Assembly (NCBI GenBank): GCA_963713695.1
Contig: CAVQMU010000001.1
Coordinates: forward strand, 372,001 to 436,000
Direction: 5' to 3'
Length of the DNA stretch: 64,000 nt
Source of the DNA: Rhodoblastus sp963713695
GTDB lineage: Bacteria; Pseudomonadota; Alphaproteobacteria; Rhizobiales; Beijerinckiaceae
Positions 55,173 through 63,626 of this stretch are shown here, piece after piece. Each line of letters begins with the position of its first letter. Position 1 is the stretch's first letter. The notes below the pieces were generated by a model, which saw nothing but the letters and a program-made list of their open reading frames with translations, was not told the DNA's origin and searched no databases. A program made the translations under genes and the position numbers.

Positions 55173-57419
55173 ATGGCGCGCAAGAAATCGGGCGGCGAGC
55201 GCATCGAGCCCACATTCAACGCCAATTCCGAATCCGATGACGCCTCCCGCATCGAAGTCGAGCCGCGCGAGACCCGGAAAAAGGGCAAGGCCGAAAAGGC
55301 CGTCAAGGGCAAGCCCGTGGCAAGGGAAAAGACAGAAAAGTCCAGGCCGGCCAAGCGCAAGGGCTCGCTGCTTGGCGGGCTGGTCTATTGGGGCTTTGTT
55401 CTGGCCATCTGGGGATTGATCGGCGCAGGCGGCGTTTTCGTCTACTACGGCTCGCAACTCCCGCATATTGAACAACTCGCGGTGCCCAAGCGCCCGCCGA
55501 ATATCGCGGTGCTCGCCGTCGACGGCAGCCTGCTCGCCAATCGCGGCGACACCGGCGGGGCGGCGATTCGCCTGCAGGACATGCCGCCCTATCTGCCAAA
55601 AGCCTTCGTCTCCATCGAGGACCGCCGTTTCTACAGCCATTGGGGCATCGATCCCGTCGGCGTTCTCCGCGCGCTGATGCGCGACGCCCTCGGGCGTGGC
55701 GGCATGCAGGGCGGCTCGACGCTGACCCAGCAATTGGCCAAGAACCTGTTTTTGACCCAGGAACGCACGGTCTCGCGAAAAATCCAGGAGGCCATCCTGG
55801 CGCTCTGGCTGGAGCACAAATATTCCAAGGACCAGATTCTCGAACTCTACCTGAACCGGGTCTATTTCGGCTCGGGCGCCTATGGCGTCGACGCGGCGGC
55901 GGAAAAATATTTCGGCCATCCCGCAAAAGACGTGACCTTGCCGGAAGCCGCCATGCTGGCCGGGCTGATGAAGGCGCCCACAAAACTCGCGCCCAATCAC
56001 AATCTGTCGGCGGCGACCGAGCGCGCCAACCAGGTCATCGCCGCCATGGCGCAGGAAGGCCATATCACCGAGGCCATGGCGAAAGTCGCCCTTTCGCATC
56101 CCGCCACGCCGGCGCGCGGGCGGGCTGGCGGCTCGGCCAATTACGCCGCCGATTACGTGATGGACGTGCTCGACGACACGATCGGCGCCATTGACGAGGA
56201 CATCGTCGTCACCTCGACGATCGACCCCAGGATGCAGACGGCGGCGGACCGTGCGGTCGGCGACGTGCTCGGCAAGCAGGGCGCCAAATTCGACGTGTCG
56301 CAGGGCGCGCTGGTCTCGATCGACGGAACCGGCGCCATCCGCGCCCTGATCGGCGGCCGCAGCTACGAGGACAGCCAGTTCGACCGCGCCGTCTCCGCCC
56401 ATCGCCAGCCCGGCTCCTCCTTCAAGCCCTTCGTCTATCTCACCGCGCTCGAACACGGGCTTACGCCCGACACCGTGCGTGATGACGCGCCCATCGACGT
56501 GAAGGGATGGCGGCCTGAAAACGCCAGCCACAAATACATGGGCCAGGTCAATCTGACGACGGCGCTCGCCATGTCGCTCAACACCGTTGCAGTGCGGCTC
56601 GGGCTCGAAGTCGGCCCACGCGCCATCGTCGACACGGCGCACCGGCTCGGAATCGCCTCGGAACTGCAGCCCAACGCCTCGATCGCGCTGGGCACGTCGG
56701 AGGTCACGCCGCTGGAGCTGGTCTCGGCCTATGCGCCCTTCGCCAACGGCGGCATCGGCGTGCAGCCGCATATCATCACCAAGGTGCGCACGGCCGATGG
56801 CAAGCTGCTTTATGCGCGCAAGGGATCCAGCAATGGCCGCGTCGTGGAGCCGCAATTCGTGGCGATGATGAATTCGATGCTGGAGCAGACGCTGATCATC
56901 GGCACGGCGAGAAAAGCCGACCTGCCGGGCTGGGAGGCCGCCGGGAAAACCGGCACCAGCCAGGATTACCGCGACGCCTGGTTCGTCGGCTACACCAGCC
57001 AGCTCATTACCGGCGTCTGGCTGGGCAATGATGACAATTCGCCCACCAGGAAGGCTTCCGGCGCCAATCTGCCGGTCGAAATATGGTCGCATTACATGCG
57101 CGACGCGCTGAAGGGCATGGTGGTCGCGGGCCTGCCGACGGGCGGTTGGCGCAGCGAAAGTCTGGCGGGGGGCCCGGCGGCCTCGCTATGGCCGCAGGCG
57201 ACGCCCGATCCCGGCGCGGCCCCGCCGCCGACGGTTCACATGGACACCAGCAATCCCGCGTCGCCCGTCGTGCTCGGCGGCGCCGGGCGCGGGGCGGCCG
57301 CTGCGCCTGACCGCGACGACGAGCCGACTCCGCCCGAAGACATCCCCGACGCGCCGCGCGGCCGTCCGCGCCAGGCCGCACAGAACCGCAATATCTTCGA
57401 GCGCCTGTTCGGCGACTGA
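55173..57419 (+). CDS. class A penicillin-binding protein (PBP1A-type)
   Basis: 748 residues from ATG 55173, preceded by AAAGGA; ATG 55131 would add 14 residues. Lys/Arg-rich cytoplasmic N-terminus, one membrane span (LLGGLVYWGFVLAIWGLIGA), glycosyltransferase domain (VSIEDRRFYSHWGIDPVG, GGSTLTQQLAKNLFL, YLNRVYFGSGAYGVDAAA) and transpeptidase domain. The transpeptidase shows the active-site Ser in PGSSFKPFVY, SLN (AMSLNTVAV) and KTGTSQ. It builds and crosslinks peptidoglycan at the inner membrane. The Pro-rich tail ends in RNIFERLFGD. Single gene on a divergent arrangement with dnaN. Confidence 0.95.
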   Translation: MARKKSGGERIEPTFNANSESDDASRIEVEPRETRKKGKAEKAVKGKPVAREKTEKSRPAKRKGSLLGGLVYWGFVLAIWGLIGAGGVFVYYGSQLPHIEQLAVPKRPPNIAVLAVDGSLLANRGDTGGAAIRLQDMPPYLPKAFVSIEDRRFYSHWGIDPVGVLRALMRDALGRGGMQGGSTLTQQLAKNLFLTQERTVSRKIQEAILALWLEHKYSKDQILELYLNRVYFGSGAYGVDAAAEKYFGHPAKDVTLPEAAMLAGLMKAPTKLAPNHNLSAATERANQVIAAMAQEGHITEAMAKVALSHPATPARGRAGGSANYAADYVMDVLDDTIGAIDEDIVVTSTIDPRMQTAADRAVGDVLGKQGAKFDVSQGALVSIDGTGAIRALIGGRSYEDSQFDRAVSAHRQPGSSFKPFVYLTALEHGLTPDTVRDDAPIDVKGWRPENASHKYMGQVNLTTALAMSLNTVAVRLGLEVGPRAIVDTAHRLGIASELQPNASIALGTSEVTPLELVSAYAPFANGGIGVQPHIITKVRTADGKLLYARKGSSNGRVVEPQFVAMMNSMLEQTLIIGTARKADLPGWEAAGKTGTSQDYRDAWFVGYTSQLITGVWLGNDDNSPTRKASGANLPVEIWSHYMRDALKGMVVAGLPTGGWRSESLAGGPAASLWPQATPDPGAAPPPTVHMDTSNPASPVVLGGAGRGAAAAPDRDDEPTPPEDIPDAPRGRPRQAAQNRNIFERLFGD

Positions 57420-57587
57420 AGCGCTGCTTGAGGTTGATTTCAATTAAAAAAATTTTAGCCCGCGGCAGGTCGTGAAAGGCGCTCGGGGCTGCAACCATCA
57501 AGACTGCCCGGACATTGGAATGTATAAAGCGTCGCGCTTGGCGCCATGGCGCAGGACCAGGCGGCGACGCCTTGAAGGGAGATTTCG

Positions 57588-57938
57588 ATGAAAACGTCAT
57601 CAGCTTTCGTTCGCGGCGCGGCCGCGACCGCCGCGGCCCTCGCGGTCGCCGCCTTCGCGGCGGCGCCCATCGCAAAGGCGCAGAGCATTCGGACCGTCAA
57701 TGGCCAATCCTACTGGACCGGCGATCCCGGCCCGGTCGCGCCCGACGCGTACTGGTCCGGCGGCCAGTACAAATATGATCCGCATCACTATCTCAGCTAT
57801 TACGGCCGCGAGCCCCAGGACTTCTCGGAAGTGGTCTATGCCGACCATGCGGGAAACGCGCGCTGCGTCTGGCGCAAGCGGGTGGTCAACAGCAATTGGG
57901 AATTCCACCATCCCTATTTGCGGGTCTGCCGCAACTGA
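57588..57938 (+). CDS. small secreted protein, first of two tandem paralogues
   Basis: 116 residues with a signal peptide (AAATAAALAVAAFAAAPIAKA). Mature: VNGQSYWTGDPGPVAPDAYW-SGGQYKYDPHHYLSYYG, YADHAGNARCVWRKRVV, FHHPYLRVCRN. It shares SGGQYK.DP, YADHAG, RC..RKRV and HPYLRVCR with the next gene, including both mature cysteines, which may pair. Family not recognised. Terminator after the stop. Confidence 0.75.
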   Translation: MKTSSAFVRGAAATAAALAVAAFAAAPIAKAQSIRTVNGQSYWTGDPGPVAPDAYWSGGQYKYDPHHYLSYYGREPQDFSEVVYADHAGNARCVWRKRVVNSNWEFHHPYLRVCRN

Positions 57939-57952
57939 ACTTCGAGGAAGCG

Positions 57953-57980
57953 GGGTCGGCGTTCGCCGGCCCTTTTCTTT
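57953..57980 (+). terminator. intrinsic terminator between the tandem paralogues
   Basis: Stem GGGTCGGC (57953-57960) / GCCGGCCC (57965-57972), one G-T pair, loop GTTC, followed by TTTTCTTTT. Confidence 0.75.
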
Positions 57981-58027
57981 TGTGTTTAAGCCCTTATGCT
58001 CGTCGCCGTAATTTGAAGGGTTGTGCA

Positions 58028-58366
58028 ATGATGCCGCGGTTTTGGCGAACCTTTCCCCTGGCGCTTTGCGGCCTTGCCCTGCTCGCCGCTCCGGCGGCGC
58101 AGGCGCAAAGCATGAAGACGGTCAGCGGAGAGACCTATTGGGACGAGGATCCGGGCACGATCGACCCCGGGTCTTTCTGGTCCGGCGGCCAATATAAACA
58201 TGATCCCAACGGCTATCTCGAACGCTACGCCCGTCAGGGCGACATGGTTCACGAAATGACTGTCTACGCGGACCATGCCGGCAAAGAGCGCTGCGTATTC
58301 CGCAAGCGCGTCATCAATACCGGATGGGAATCGGCGCATCCCTATTTAAGGGTTTGCCGCCGCTAG
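58028..58366 (+). CDS. small secreted protein, second of two tandem paralogues
   Basis: 112 residues with a signal peptide (FWRTFPLALCGLALLAAPAA). Mature: SGETYWDEDPGTIDPGSFW-SGGQYKHDPNGYLERYA, YADHAGKERCVFRKRVI, AHPYLRVCRR. Clear duplicate of the preceding gene; each has its own leader, and a terminator separates them, so they may be differently expressed. Start at ATG 58028 or 58031. Confidence 0.72.
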   Translation: MMPRFWRTFPLALCGLALLAAPAAQAQSMKTVSGETYWDEDPGTIDPGSFWSGGQYKHDPNGYLERYARQGDMVHEMTVYADHAGKERCVFRKRVINTGWESAHPYLRVCRR

Positions 58367-58391
58367 ACCTTTGCCAGGGCGCCGCCTCGCG

Positions 58392-58853
58392 TCACGCCAG
58401 CGGCTGCGAAAAATCCGTCCGCCATTGATCCGGCGGCAGGCCGGACTCCGGGCCGATGGCGTAGATCTCCCAAAAATCGCGCCGGGTCGCAAAACCCTGA
58501 GCCGCGGTCCAGGCTGAAAATTCTCCCCAGGCGCCGGGCAGGCCGGAATAGTCGCCAAAATAGCTGGTTTGCGCCACTCTTTGCGCTGAAATGGCGCCAT
58601 GCCGCATGCGGCCGGCTGGTTTGACCGGGCGCGGCGTCGGCAGGCAGAGTTCGAAGACGAATTTTTGGCCTGGCCGCTGCAGGTGATGGGTCAGCCAGGG
58701 CCCGCTCGGCTCGATTCCCTGCTCCGCGACCGCTTTCCGCAATTCGGCCAGGGTCGGCTGCATGACCGACCTGATCTGCGCGGCCTCGATCTCCAGGGGT
58801 ATCAGCGCGACGCAAAGTTCGAAATTCTCTATGATCTGCGGGCAGTCGATCAT
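58392..58853 (-). CDS. GyrI-like small-molecule-binding domain protein
   Basis: 153 residues. IIENFELCVALIPLEIEAAQ, TSYFGDYSGLPGAWGEFSAW and RDFWEIYAIGPESGLPPDQWRTDF follow the GyrI-like/AraC-effector-binding pattern. No DNA-binding domain. It follows the VOC-family gene on the same strand by 11 bases and shares its MarR-controlled upstream region. Confidence 0.7.
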   Translation of the reverse strand: MIDCPQIIENFELCVALIPLEIEAAQIRSVMQPTLAELRKAVAEQGIEPSGPWLTHHLQRPGQKFVFELCLPTPRPVKPAGRMRHGAISAQRVAQTSYFGDYSGLPGAWGEFSAWTAAQGFATRRDFWEIYAIGPESGLPPDQWRTDFSQPLA

Positions 58854-58864
58854 CGTCCGGCCTT

Positions 58865-59275
58865 TCAGCGCTGCTTTTCGCAGTTGATCTTGAAGGGAAT
58901 GCCGAAACGATCGACCAGCATGCCAAATTTATGCGCCCAGAAGGTTTCGGCCATGGGCATGGTGATCTGGCCGCCCTCGGACAGGGAATTGAAAATCCGC
59001 TCCGCCTCCTGGGGCGTTTCGACGGTTACGGAAACCGTCAGTCCTTGCGGTTTTGCGTAATGCGCGTCGGATCGATCGGAGCCCATCAGGCGCGCGCCGC
59101 CAATGTCGAGGCTTGCGTGCATGATTTTGTCGGCGAAACTCTCCGGCGTCTCGGTCGGTCCCGGATAATCCCTGAAACGCATCAGGATCGTCGGTTTGAC
59201 CCCGAAAATGGCGGAATAGGCGGTAAATGCCGCTTCGCAATCGCCATTGAAGGTCAGGTAGGGGGAAATTTGCAA
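58865..59275 (-). CDS. VOC-family protein, PhnB-like
   Basis: 136 residues. ISPYLTFNGDCEAAFTAYSAIFG, MHASLDIGGARLMGSD, GLTVSVTVETPQEAERIFNS and FWAHKFGMLVDRFGIPFKIN match the PhnB/glyoxalase-like superfamily of single-domain proteins. The start is TTG at 59275 with GGAG six bases upstream. First gene of the pair divergent from a MarR regulator, which may control it. Confidence 0.85.
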   Translation of the reverse strand: MQISPYLTFNGDCEAAFTAYSAIFGVKPTILMRFRDYPGPTETPESFADKIMHASLDIGGARLMGSDRSDAHYAKPQGLTVSVTVETPQEAERIFNSLSEGGQITMPMAETFWAHKFGMLVDRFGIPFKINCEKQR

Positions 59276-59305
59276 GAGAAACTCCGAAGCTAAGCGTTCG
59301 CGAAG

Positions 59306-59333
59306 TTGACAAATACGTTGATATCAACATAAT
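59306..59333 (+). promoter_or_regulatory. strong promoter with palindromic operator in the spacer
   Basis: TTGACA (59306-59311) and CATAAT (59328-59333), 16 bases apart. The spacer contains the perfect palindrome GTTGATATCAAC (59317-59328), typical of MarR-family operators. Transcription should start near 59340, the first base of the MarR start codon, implying a leaderless mRNA. Confidence 0.72.
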
Positions 59334-59339
59334 TGGGCG

Positions 59340-59816
59340 ATGTCAACGACGTCGCCCCGCGCTTCGGCTTTCGCAACGAGCATCTCCATTCGCGACGCAT
59401 GCCTTTGCCTGAACGCGCAGCGCGCCGCCCGCGCTCTGGCGCGGTTTTTCGACGAAGCCTTCAAATCCCTCGATCTGAGCAGCGGCCAGTTTTCGCTGCT
59501 GAACGCCGTCAATCGACCGGAGCCCGCATCTATGAAGGCGATCGCCAACCTTCTGGCCATGGACCGGACGACCCTGACCGCCAATCTCAAGCCCCTGGCG
59601 CGACGGGGACTGATCGAAATTTTCGTCGATGACCATGACAAGCGGGCGCGGCGCCTGCGCTTGACAGAAGAAGGCTCGGCATTGCTGGCCCGCGCCACGC
59701 CCGTCTGGATCGAAACCCATCGCAGTCTGGAGGCGGAAACGCCGGGGCATTTCGATGTCCTGCGCACCGGACTGGCGGCCCTGGCGGCGAAGGCGGCCTT
59801 GATCCTGGCGCGCTGA
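59340..59816 (+). CDS. MarR-family transcriptional regulator
   Basis: 158 residues. Winged helix: LDLSSGQFSLLNAVNRPEPA, MKAIANLLAMDRTTLTANLK, LARRGLIEIFVDDHDKRARR with the wing DDHDKR.RR. The ATG at 59340 has no ribosome-binding site because the promoter abuts it. The operator palindrome lies in its promoter and is shared with the divergent VOC/GyrI-like pair, so autoregulation and control of those genes is likely. Confidence 0.9.
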   Translation: MSTTSPRASAFATSISIRDACLCLNAQRAARALARFFDEAFKSLDLSSGQFSLLNAVNRPEPASMKAIANLLAMDRTTLTANLKPLARRGLIEIFVDDHDKRARRLRLTEEGSALLARATPVWIETHRSLEAETPGHFDVLRTGLAALAAKAALILAR

Positions 59817-59946
59817 GCAGCTTTCAAGCTCGACGGTTTTCAAGATTTTTTGTTCGCGTTGCGGACCAAAGCTTGCATACCCACGTTATTATGGCGGCGC
59901 TTGTGACACAATGCAGGCGCGGACATAAGACTCTCGGGGGGAAGAC

Positions 59947-60759
59947 ATGCAGGCGGCGCATTTGGCGGATCGTGGAATAGTGCGGGTGCGCGGGCCGGAG
60001 GCGCGCGCCTTCCTGCAGGGGCTTGTCACCGGCAATGTGGTGACTCTCGGAGCTGGCGAGGCGCGCTGGGCGGCGCTGTTGACGCCGCAGGGCAAGATCC
60101 TCTTCGATTTCCTGATGTCGGCCGAACCGGACGCCATCCTGCTCGACGTGAAAGCGGAAAAGATTCCCGACCTGATCAAGCGCCTGACGATGTACAAGCT
60201 GCGCGCAAAGGTGGAGATCACTGACGAGAGCGCGCATCTCGGCGTGATCGCGCTTTACGGCGGCGTTGTCGGCGAGGGTGCGCGCGACACGCGGCATCCT
60301 GACATGGGGACGCGGCTTTTCGCGCAGCGGGACGACGTAGATGCGCTGATGCTGACATTCGGCGGCGACGCAGGATTGAATGACTATCATGCGCATCGCA
60401 TCGCGCTTGGCGTGCCGGAAGGCGGCGTCGACTTTGTCTATGGCGACGCCTTTCCGCACGAGGCCGACATGGACCAGCTCAACGGCGTCGACTTCAAGAA
60501 GGGCTGTTTCGTCGGGCAGGAAGTCGTGGCGCGCATGCAATATCGCGGTACGACGCGCAATCGCGTCATCAAGGTCTTTCTCGAAGGCGCGCCGGCGCAG
60601 CCCGGCGCCATCGTCATGGCCGGCGAGACGCGGGTCGGCGTGATGGGTTCGAGCGCCGGCGCGCGCGGGCTCGCCCTGTTGAGGCTCGACCGCGCGGAAG
60701 AGGCCGCGCAGGCCGGCCAGGCATTGGTGACCGGCGAGACGCGGTTGCGGCTTTCGTAG
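59947..60759 (+). CDS. ygfZ: tRNA-modifying/iron-sulfur maturation folate-binding protein YgfZ
   Basis: 270 residues, GcvT-like fold. The family signature KGCFVGQEVVARM is present, with LQGLVTGNVVTLGAGEARWAALLTPQGKIL upstream. YgfZ/CAF17 proteins help repair or maintain specific iron-sulfur enzymes. Convergent with the following AhpD-like gene; stops are adjacent (60759/60760). Confidence 0.92.
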   Translation: MQAAHLADRGIVRVRGPEARAFLQGLVTGNVVTLGAGEARWAALLTPQGKILFDFLMSAEPDAILLDVKAEKIPDLIKRLTMYKLRAKVEITDESAHLGVIALYGGVVGEGARDTRHPDMGTRLFAQRDDVDALMLTFGGDAGLNDYHAHRIALGVPEGGVDFVYGDAFPHEADMDQLNGVDFKKGCFVGQEVVARMQYRGTTRNRVIKVFLEGAPAQPGAIVMAGETRVGVMGSSAGARGLALLRLDRAEEAAQAGQALVTGETRLRLS

Positions 60760-61122
60760 TCAGGCTTCGGTTTTCACGGCCGCAAATTGCGCGTAGGCCT
60801 GCCAGGCGTGGCTGGCGTACATGACCGCGGGACCAGCCCCCATATAGATCGCCATGCCCAAAGTCTCCTGGATTTCCGCAGGCGTCGCCCCGAGGTTGGC
60901 GGCGGCCTTGCCATGGAAGGCGATGCAATCGTCACAGCGGGTGGCGACGCCGATCGCCAGCGCGATCAACTCCTTGGTCTTGGCGTCGAGCGCGCCGCCC
61001 TTGGTCGCGGTCTGCGCCATGGCGGAAAAGCTCTTCATCACTTCGGCCGCGCCTTCTCCCGCGCGGAGATCGCGCAATTGCGCCGAGAGTTTTTTGGTGG
61101 TTTCGGGCCAGTCGAAGATCAT
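60760..61122 (-). CDS. AhpD-like carboxymuconolactone-decarboxylase-family protein
   Basis: 120 residues from ATG 61122. KELIALAIGVATRCDDCIAFHGKAA carries the AhpD-type CxxC/His motif, DDCIAFHG, typical of disulfide-active alkylhydroperoxidase-like proteins. Upstream start candidates at longer positions add an unrelated tail. Specific reaction unknown; single gene. Confidence 0.87.
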   Translation of the reverse strand: MIFDWPETTKKLSAQLRDLRAGEGAAEVMKSFSAMAQTATKGGALDAKTKELIALAIGVATRCDDCIAFHGKAAANLGATPAEIQETLGMAIYMGAGPAVMYASHAWQAYAQFAAVKTEA

Positions 61123-61280
61123 GGGGCGCTCCGTGCGCAGGCTGACGATCGCCTCAATATAATCGAACATGCGAATATATGTAATAGAAAAAGGCGCGCG
61201 CTCTCGAAATGAAGAGGCGCCGGACGTCGCCGTACCCGCGCCTCTTGCCCCTCCTGCCAAATTCAGGCGGCGTCGCAAAC

Positions 61281-61673
61281 CTAATTATGGACCAATCCGC
61301 GATGCGATGCGGCCGCCAGGAAATAGAAGCTGCCGATGGCGCCGAACGCGAAAATCGCCACGCTCAACCAACCCATTGCATTCGTGTCGCCGGCCATTGT
61401 CCCCATGGCCGCGACGATGATGCCCGCAACATGCGCGACGCCGGAGGGAGCCAGGACGTGGCGCAGGTCGCTCTCGTCATGGAAGTCCTTGGCAAACCAC
61501 GAAATGAGGGCCCAGCCCAAAAGGGCGACGCCAAAGAAGCGCCCCATCAGCATGCCCGAGCGCGAGGCTTCCATGCCGTAAATCACGCCGATTCTGTCGG
61601 GAATGAGCAGGTCGCCGATCCCGAACAGCAGGCCGAAAATGGAAATGATCGTGAGAAACGTCTTGACGGACAT
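61281..61673 (-). CDS. small four-span membrane protein
   Basis: 130 residues: FLTIISIFGLLFGIGDLLIP, MGRFFGVALLGWALISWFAK, GVAHVAGIIVAAMGTMAG and WLSVAIFAFGAIGSFYFLAA form four spans. Family not recognised with confidence. Upstream of a divergent gene tag. Confidence 0.65.
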   Translation of the reverse strand: MSVKTFLTIISIFGLLFGIGDLLIPDRIGVIYGMEASRSGMLMGRFFGVALLGWALISWFAKDFHDESDLRHVLAPSGVAHVAGIIVAAMGTMAGDTNAMGWLSVAIFAFGAIGSFYFLAAASHRGLVHN

Positions 61674-61853
61674 GGCTGTCCCCCATCGTTAGCTTTCGGA
61701 CGGCGGGCGGCCGCCCACGCGGTTTCGCAACGCATTCAAGCAAGTAAAACCTGGAACTATGCGCCATGTTCCTCATGCCGGTTCCGGAGTCCCTTAATTT
61801 CTTCCACTGGCCGCGCCATTGGCTTGTCTGGCGGGATTGGCTACATCTGACGC

Positions 61854-62498
61854 ATGACCGCTCCGAAAAAAATCGAAGTCCCGAAGCGAATCGCAGTGGC
61901 GCATCCCGACGGGCGGCTCCGCTGCCCGTGGCCCGGGAACGATGCAGCCTATCTCGCCTATCACGACGATGAGTGGGGCGTGCCGGAGTTCGACTCTCGC
62001 GCCCTGTTCGAGAAACTGCTGCTCGACGGCTTCCAGGCCGGGCTGTCCTGGATTTCGATCCTGCGCAAGCGCGACAATTTTCGCGCCGCTTTCGCGCAAT
62101 TCGATCCCGAAAAAATTGCGGATTTCGATGCGGCCAAGGTCGAGAGCCTGATGCAGGACGCCGGCATCATCCGCAACCGCGCCAAGATCACCGGCGCGAT
62201 TGCTTCGGCGCGGCTTTATCTCGACATCGAGGCGAAACAAGGCTTTTCCAACTATCTCTGGGACTTCGTCGAGGGGCGCGCCAAGGTCAACCATTACAGG
62301 AGCATGGAGGACGTGCCCGCGCAGACGCCGCTTTCGGAGAAAATGGCGCGCGACCTGAAGAGCCGCGGCTTCAAATTCTGCGGCCCGACCATCATTTACG
62401 CCTTCATGCAGGCCGTCGGCATGGTCAACGACCATCTCGTGTCCTGCCACAGGCACGAGGCCTGCAAGGAATTGGCGCAAAAGGCGAGGCGGGGATGA
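61854..62498 (+). CDS. tag: DNA-3-methyladenine glycosylase I
   Basis: 214 residues. RCPWPGNDAAYLAYHDDEWG, LFEKLLLDGFQAGLSWISIL, GIIRNRAKITGAIASARLYL and a C-terminal HRHEAC match Tag. The zinc ligands (Cys near the start, His/Cys at the end) are in place. It removes 3-methyladenine from DNA. First gene of an operon; its stop overlaps the HD gene start (62495-62498). Confidence 0.95.
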   Translation: MTAPKKIEVPKRIAVAHPDGRLRCPWPGNDAAYLAYHDDEWGVPEFDSRALFEKLLLDGFQAGLSWISILRKRDNFRAAFAQFDPEKIADFDAAKVESLMQDAGIIRNRAKITGAIASARLYLDIEAKQGFSNYLWDFVEGRAKVNHYRSMEDVPAQTPLSEKMARDLKSRGFKFCGPTIIYAFMQAVGMVNDHLVSCHRHEACKELAQKARRG

Positions 62499-63100
62499 AC
62501 GGCCATCAAAAACCGCCGCGCGCCTGGCAGCGCATGCTGTCGGGACGGCGGCTCGACATTTTGAACCCGTCGCCGCTCGACGTGGAGATCGAGGATATCG
62601 CGCATGGGCTGGCGCGGGTGGCGCGGTGGAACGGCCAGACGCGCGGCGGCGAAATCTTTTCCGTCGCCCAGCATTCGGTGCTGGTCGCCGAAATTTTCGC
62701 AGCTCTTGATCCTGGCGCGCCCGCCCGCTGGCGGTTGTTCGCCTTGCTGCACGACGCGCCCGAATATGTCATCGGCGACATGATCTCGCCGTTCAAGGCG
62801 GCGCTTGGCGAAGTCTACCGCGAAGTCGAGGCGCGGCTGGCGCAGGCTGTCTGCCTGCGTTTTTCGCTCAATCCCGATCCGCCGCCGGCGCTCGCCAGGT
62901 TGACCAAGCGCGCCGACCGTATCTCGGCGTTTTTCGAGGCAACGCTTTTTGCCGGATTCGAGGCGGACGAGGCGTTGAAACTGTTCGGGGCGCCGGACGT
63001 AGAGCTTGCCCGCATCGAGCATCTGCTCGCCCCGATGAAGCCGGAACAGGCGCAGGCGCTTTTGCTGGAGGCGTTCCGCGCCTGCGACGGAGGGCGCTAG
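62495..63100 (+). CDS. HD-domain hydrolase (YfbR-like)
   Basis: 201 residues. FSVAQHSVLVAEIFAALDPG, LFALLHDAPEYVIGDMISPF and RLTKRADRISAFFEATLF show the HD-fold metal ligands (H...HD...D), as in YfbR 5'-deoxynucleotidases. Substrate not proven. Second gene of the tag operon; its stop is next to the phosphatase start. Confidence 0.88.
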   Translation: MNGHQKPPRAWQRMLSGRRLDILNPSPLDVEIEDIAHGLARVARWNGQTRGGEIFSVAQHSVLVAEIFAALDPGAPARWRLFALLHDAPEYVIGDMISPFKAALGEVYREVEARLAQAVCLRFSLNPDPPPALARLTKRADRISAFFEATLFAGFEADEALKLFGAPDVELARIEHLLAPMKPEQAQALLLEAFRACDGGR

Positions 63101-63611
63101 ATGTCGCGTCTCTACGTATGCCCGCTGCGCAGGGTCGAGGAAGTCGTCGCTGCGAGCCGGGCCGAAGCGCTGGTCTCCCTGCTGAGCCCGCCAGCCGAGG
63201 CGCCGCGTGTAAGATCCATCGCGCCCGCCCGGCATCTCGTTCTCGGCCTCGCCGATATCGTCGCGCCGCTGGAGGGGCATGTCCTGCCGGAAGCCCGGCA
63301 TGTCGAAGTTCCTGCTCGAATTCCTGCGCCAATGGGAGCGGCGGCGGCCGCTGGTCATTCACTGCTATGCCGGGGTCAGCCGCTCGACGGCCGCCGCCTT
63401 TGTCGCGCTTTGCGCCCTGACGTCGCGGGACGAAATCGAGATTGCCGAAAATCTGCGCCTGATATCCCCGACCGCCACCCCCAACCGGCGCCTCGTCGCC
63501 CTTGCCGATGAAATCCTGTCACGCCAAGGTCGCATGGTCGCGGCCATCGATTCGATCGGCCGCGGGGCGGAGTGTTTCGAGGGCGAGGTTTTCTGGATGG
63601 AGACGGTTTGA
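63101..63611 (+). CDS. protein tyrosine phosphatase-family protein, one frameshift near 63300
   Basis: N-terminal part SRLYVCPLRRVEEVVAAS and APARHLVLGLADIV in one frame. The catalytic part continues in another: LLEFLRQWERRRPLVIHC-YAGVSRSTAAAF with the CX5R loop HCYAGVSRS, then ENLRLISPTATPNRRLV. The junction is near 63300 and the length is 3n+1, consistent with one extra base. Third gene of the operon. Confidence 0.82.
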
Positions 63612-63626
63612 AGGGATGGCGGCGTC

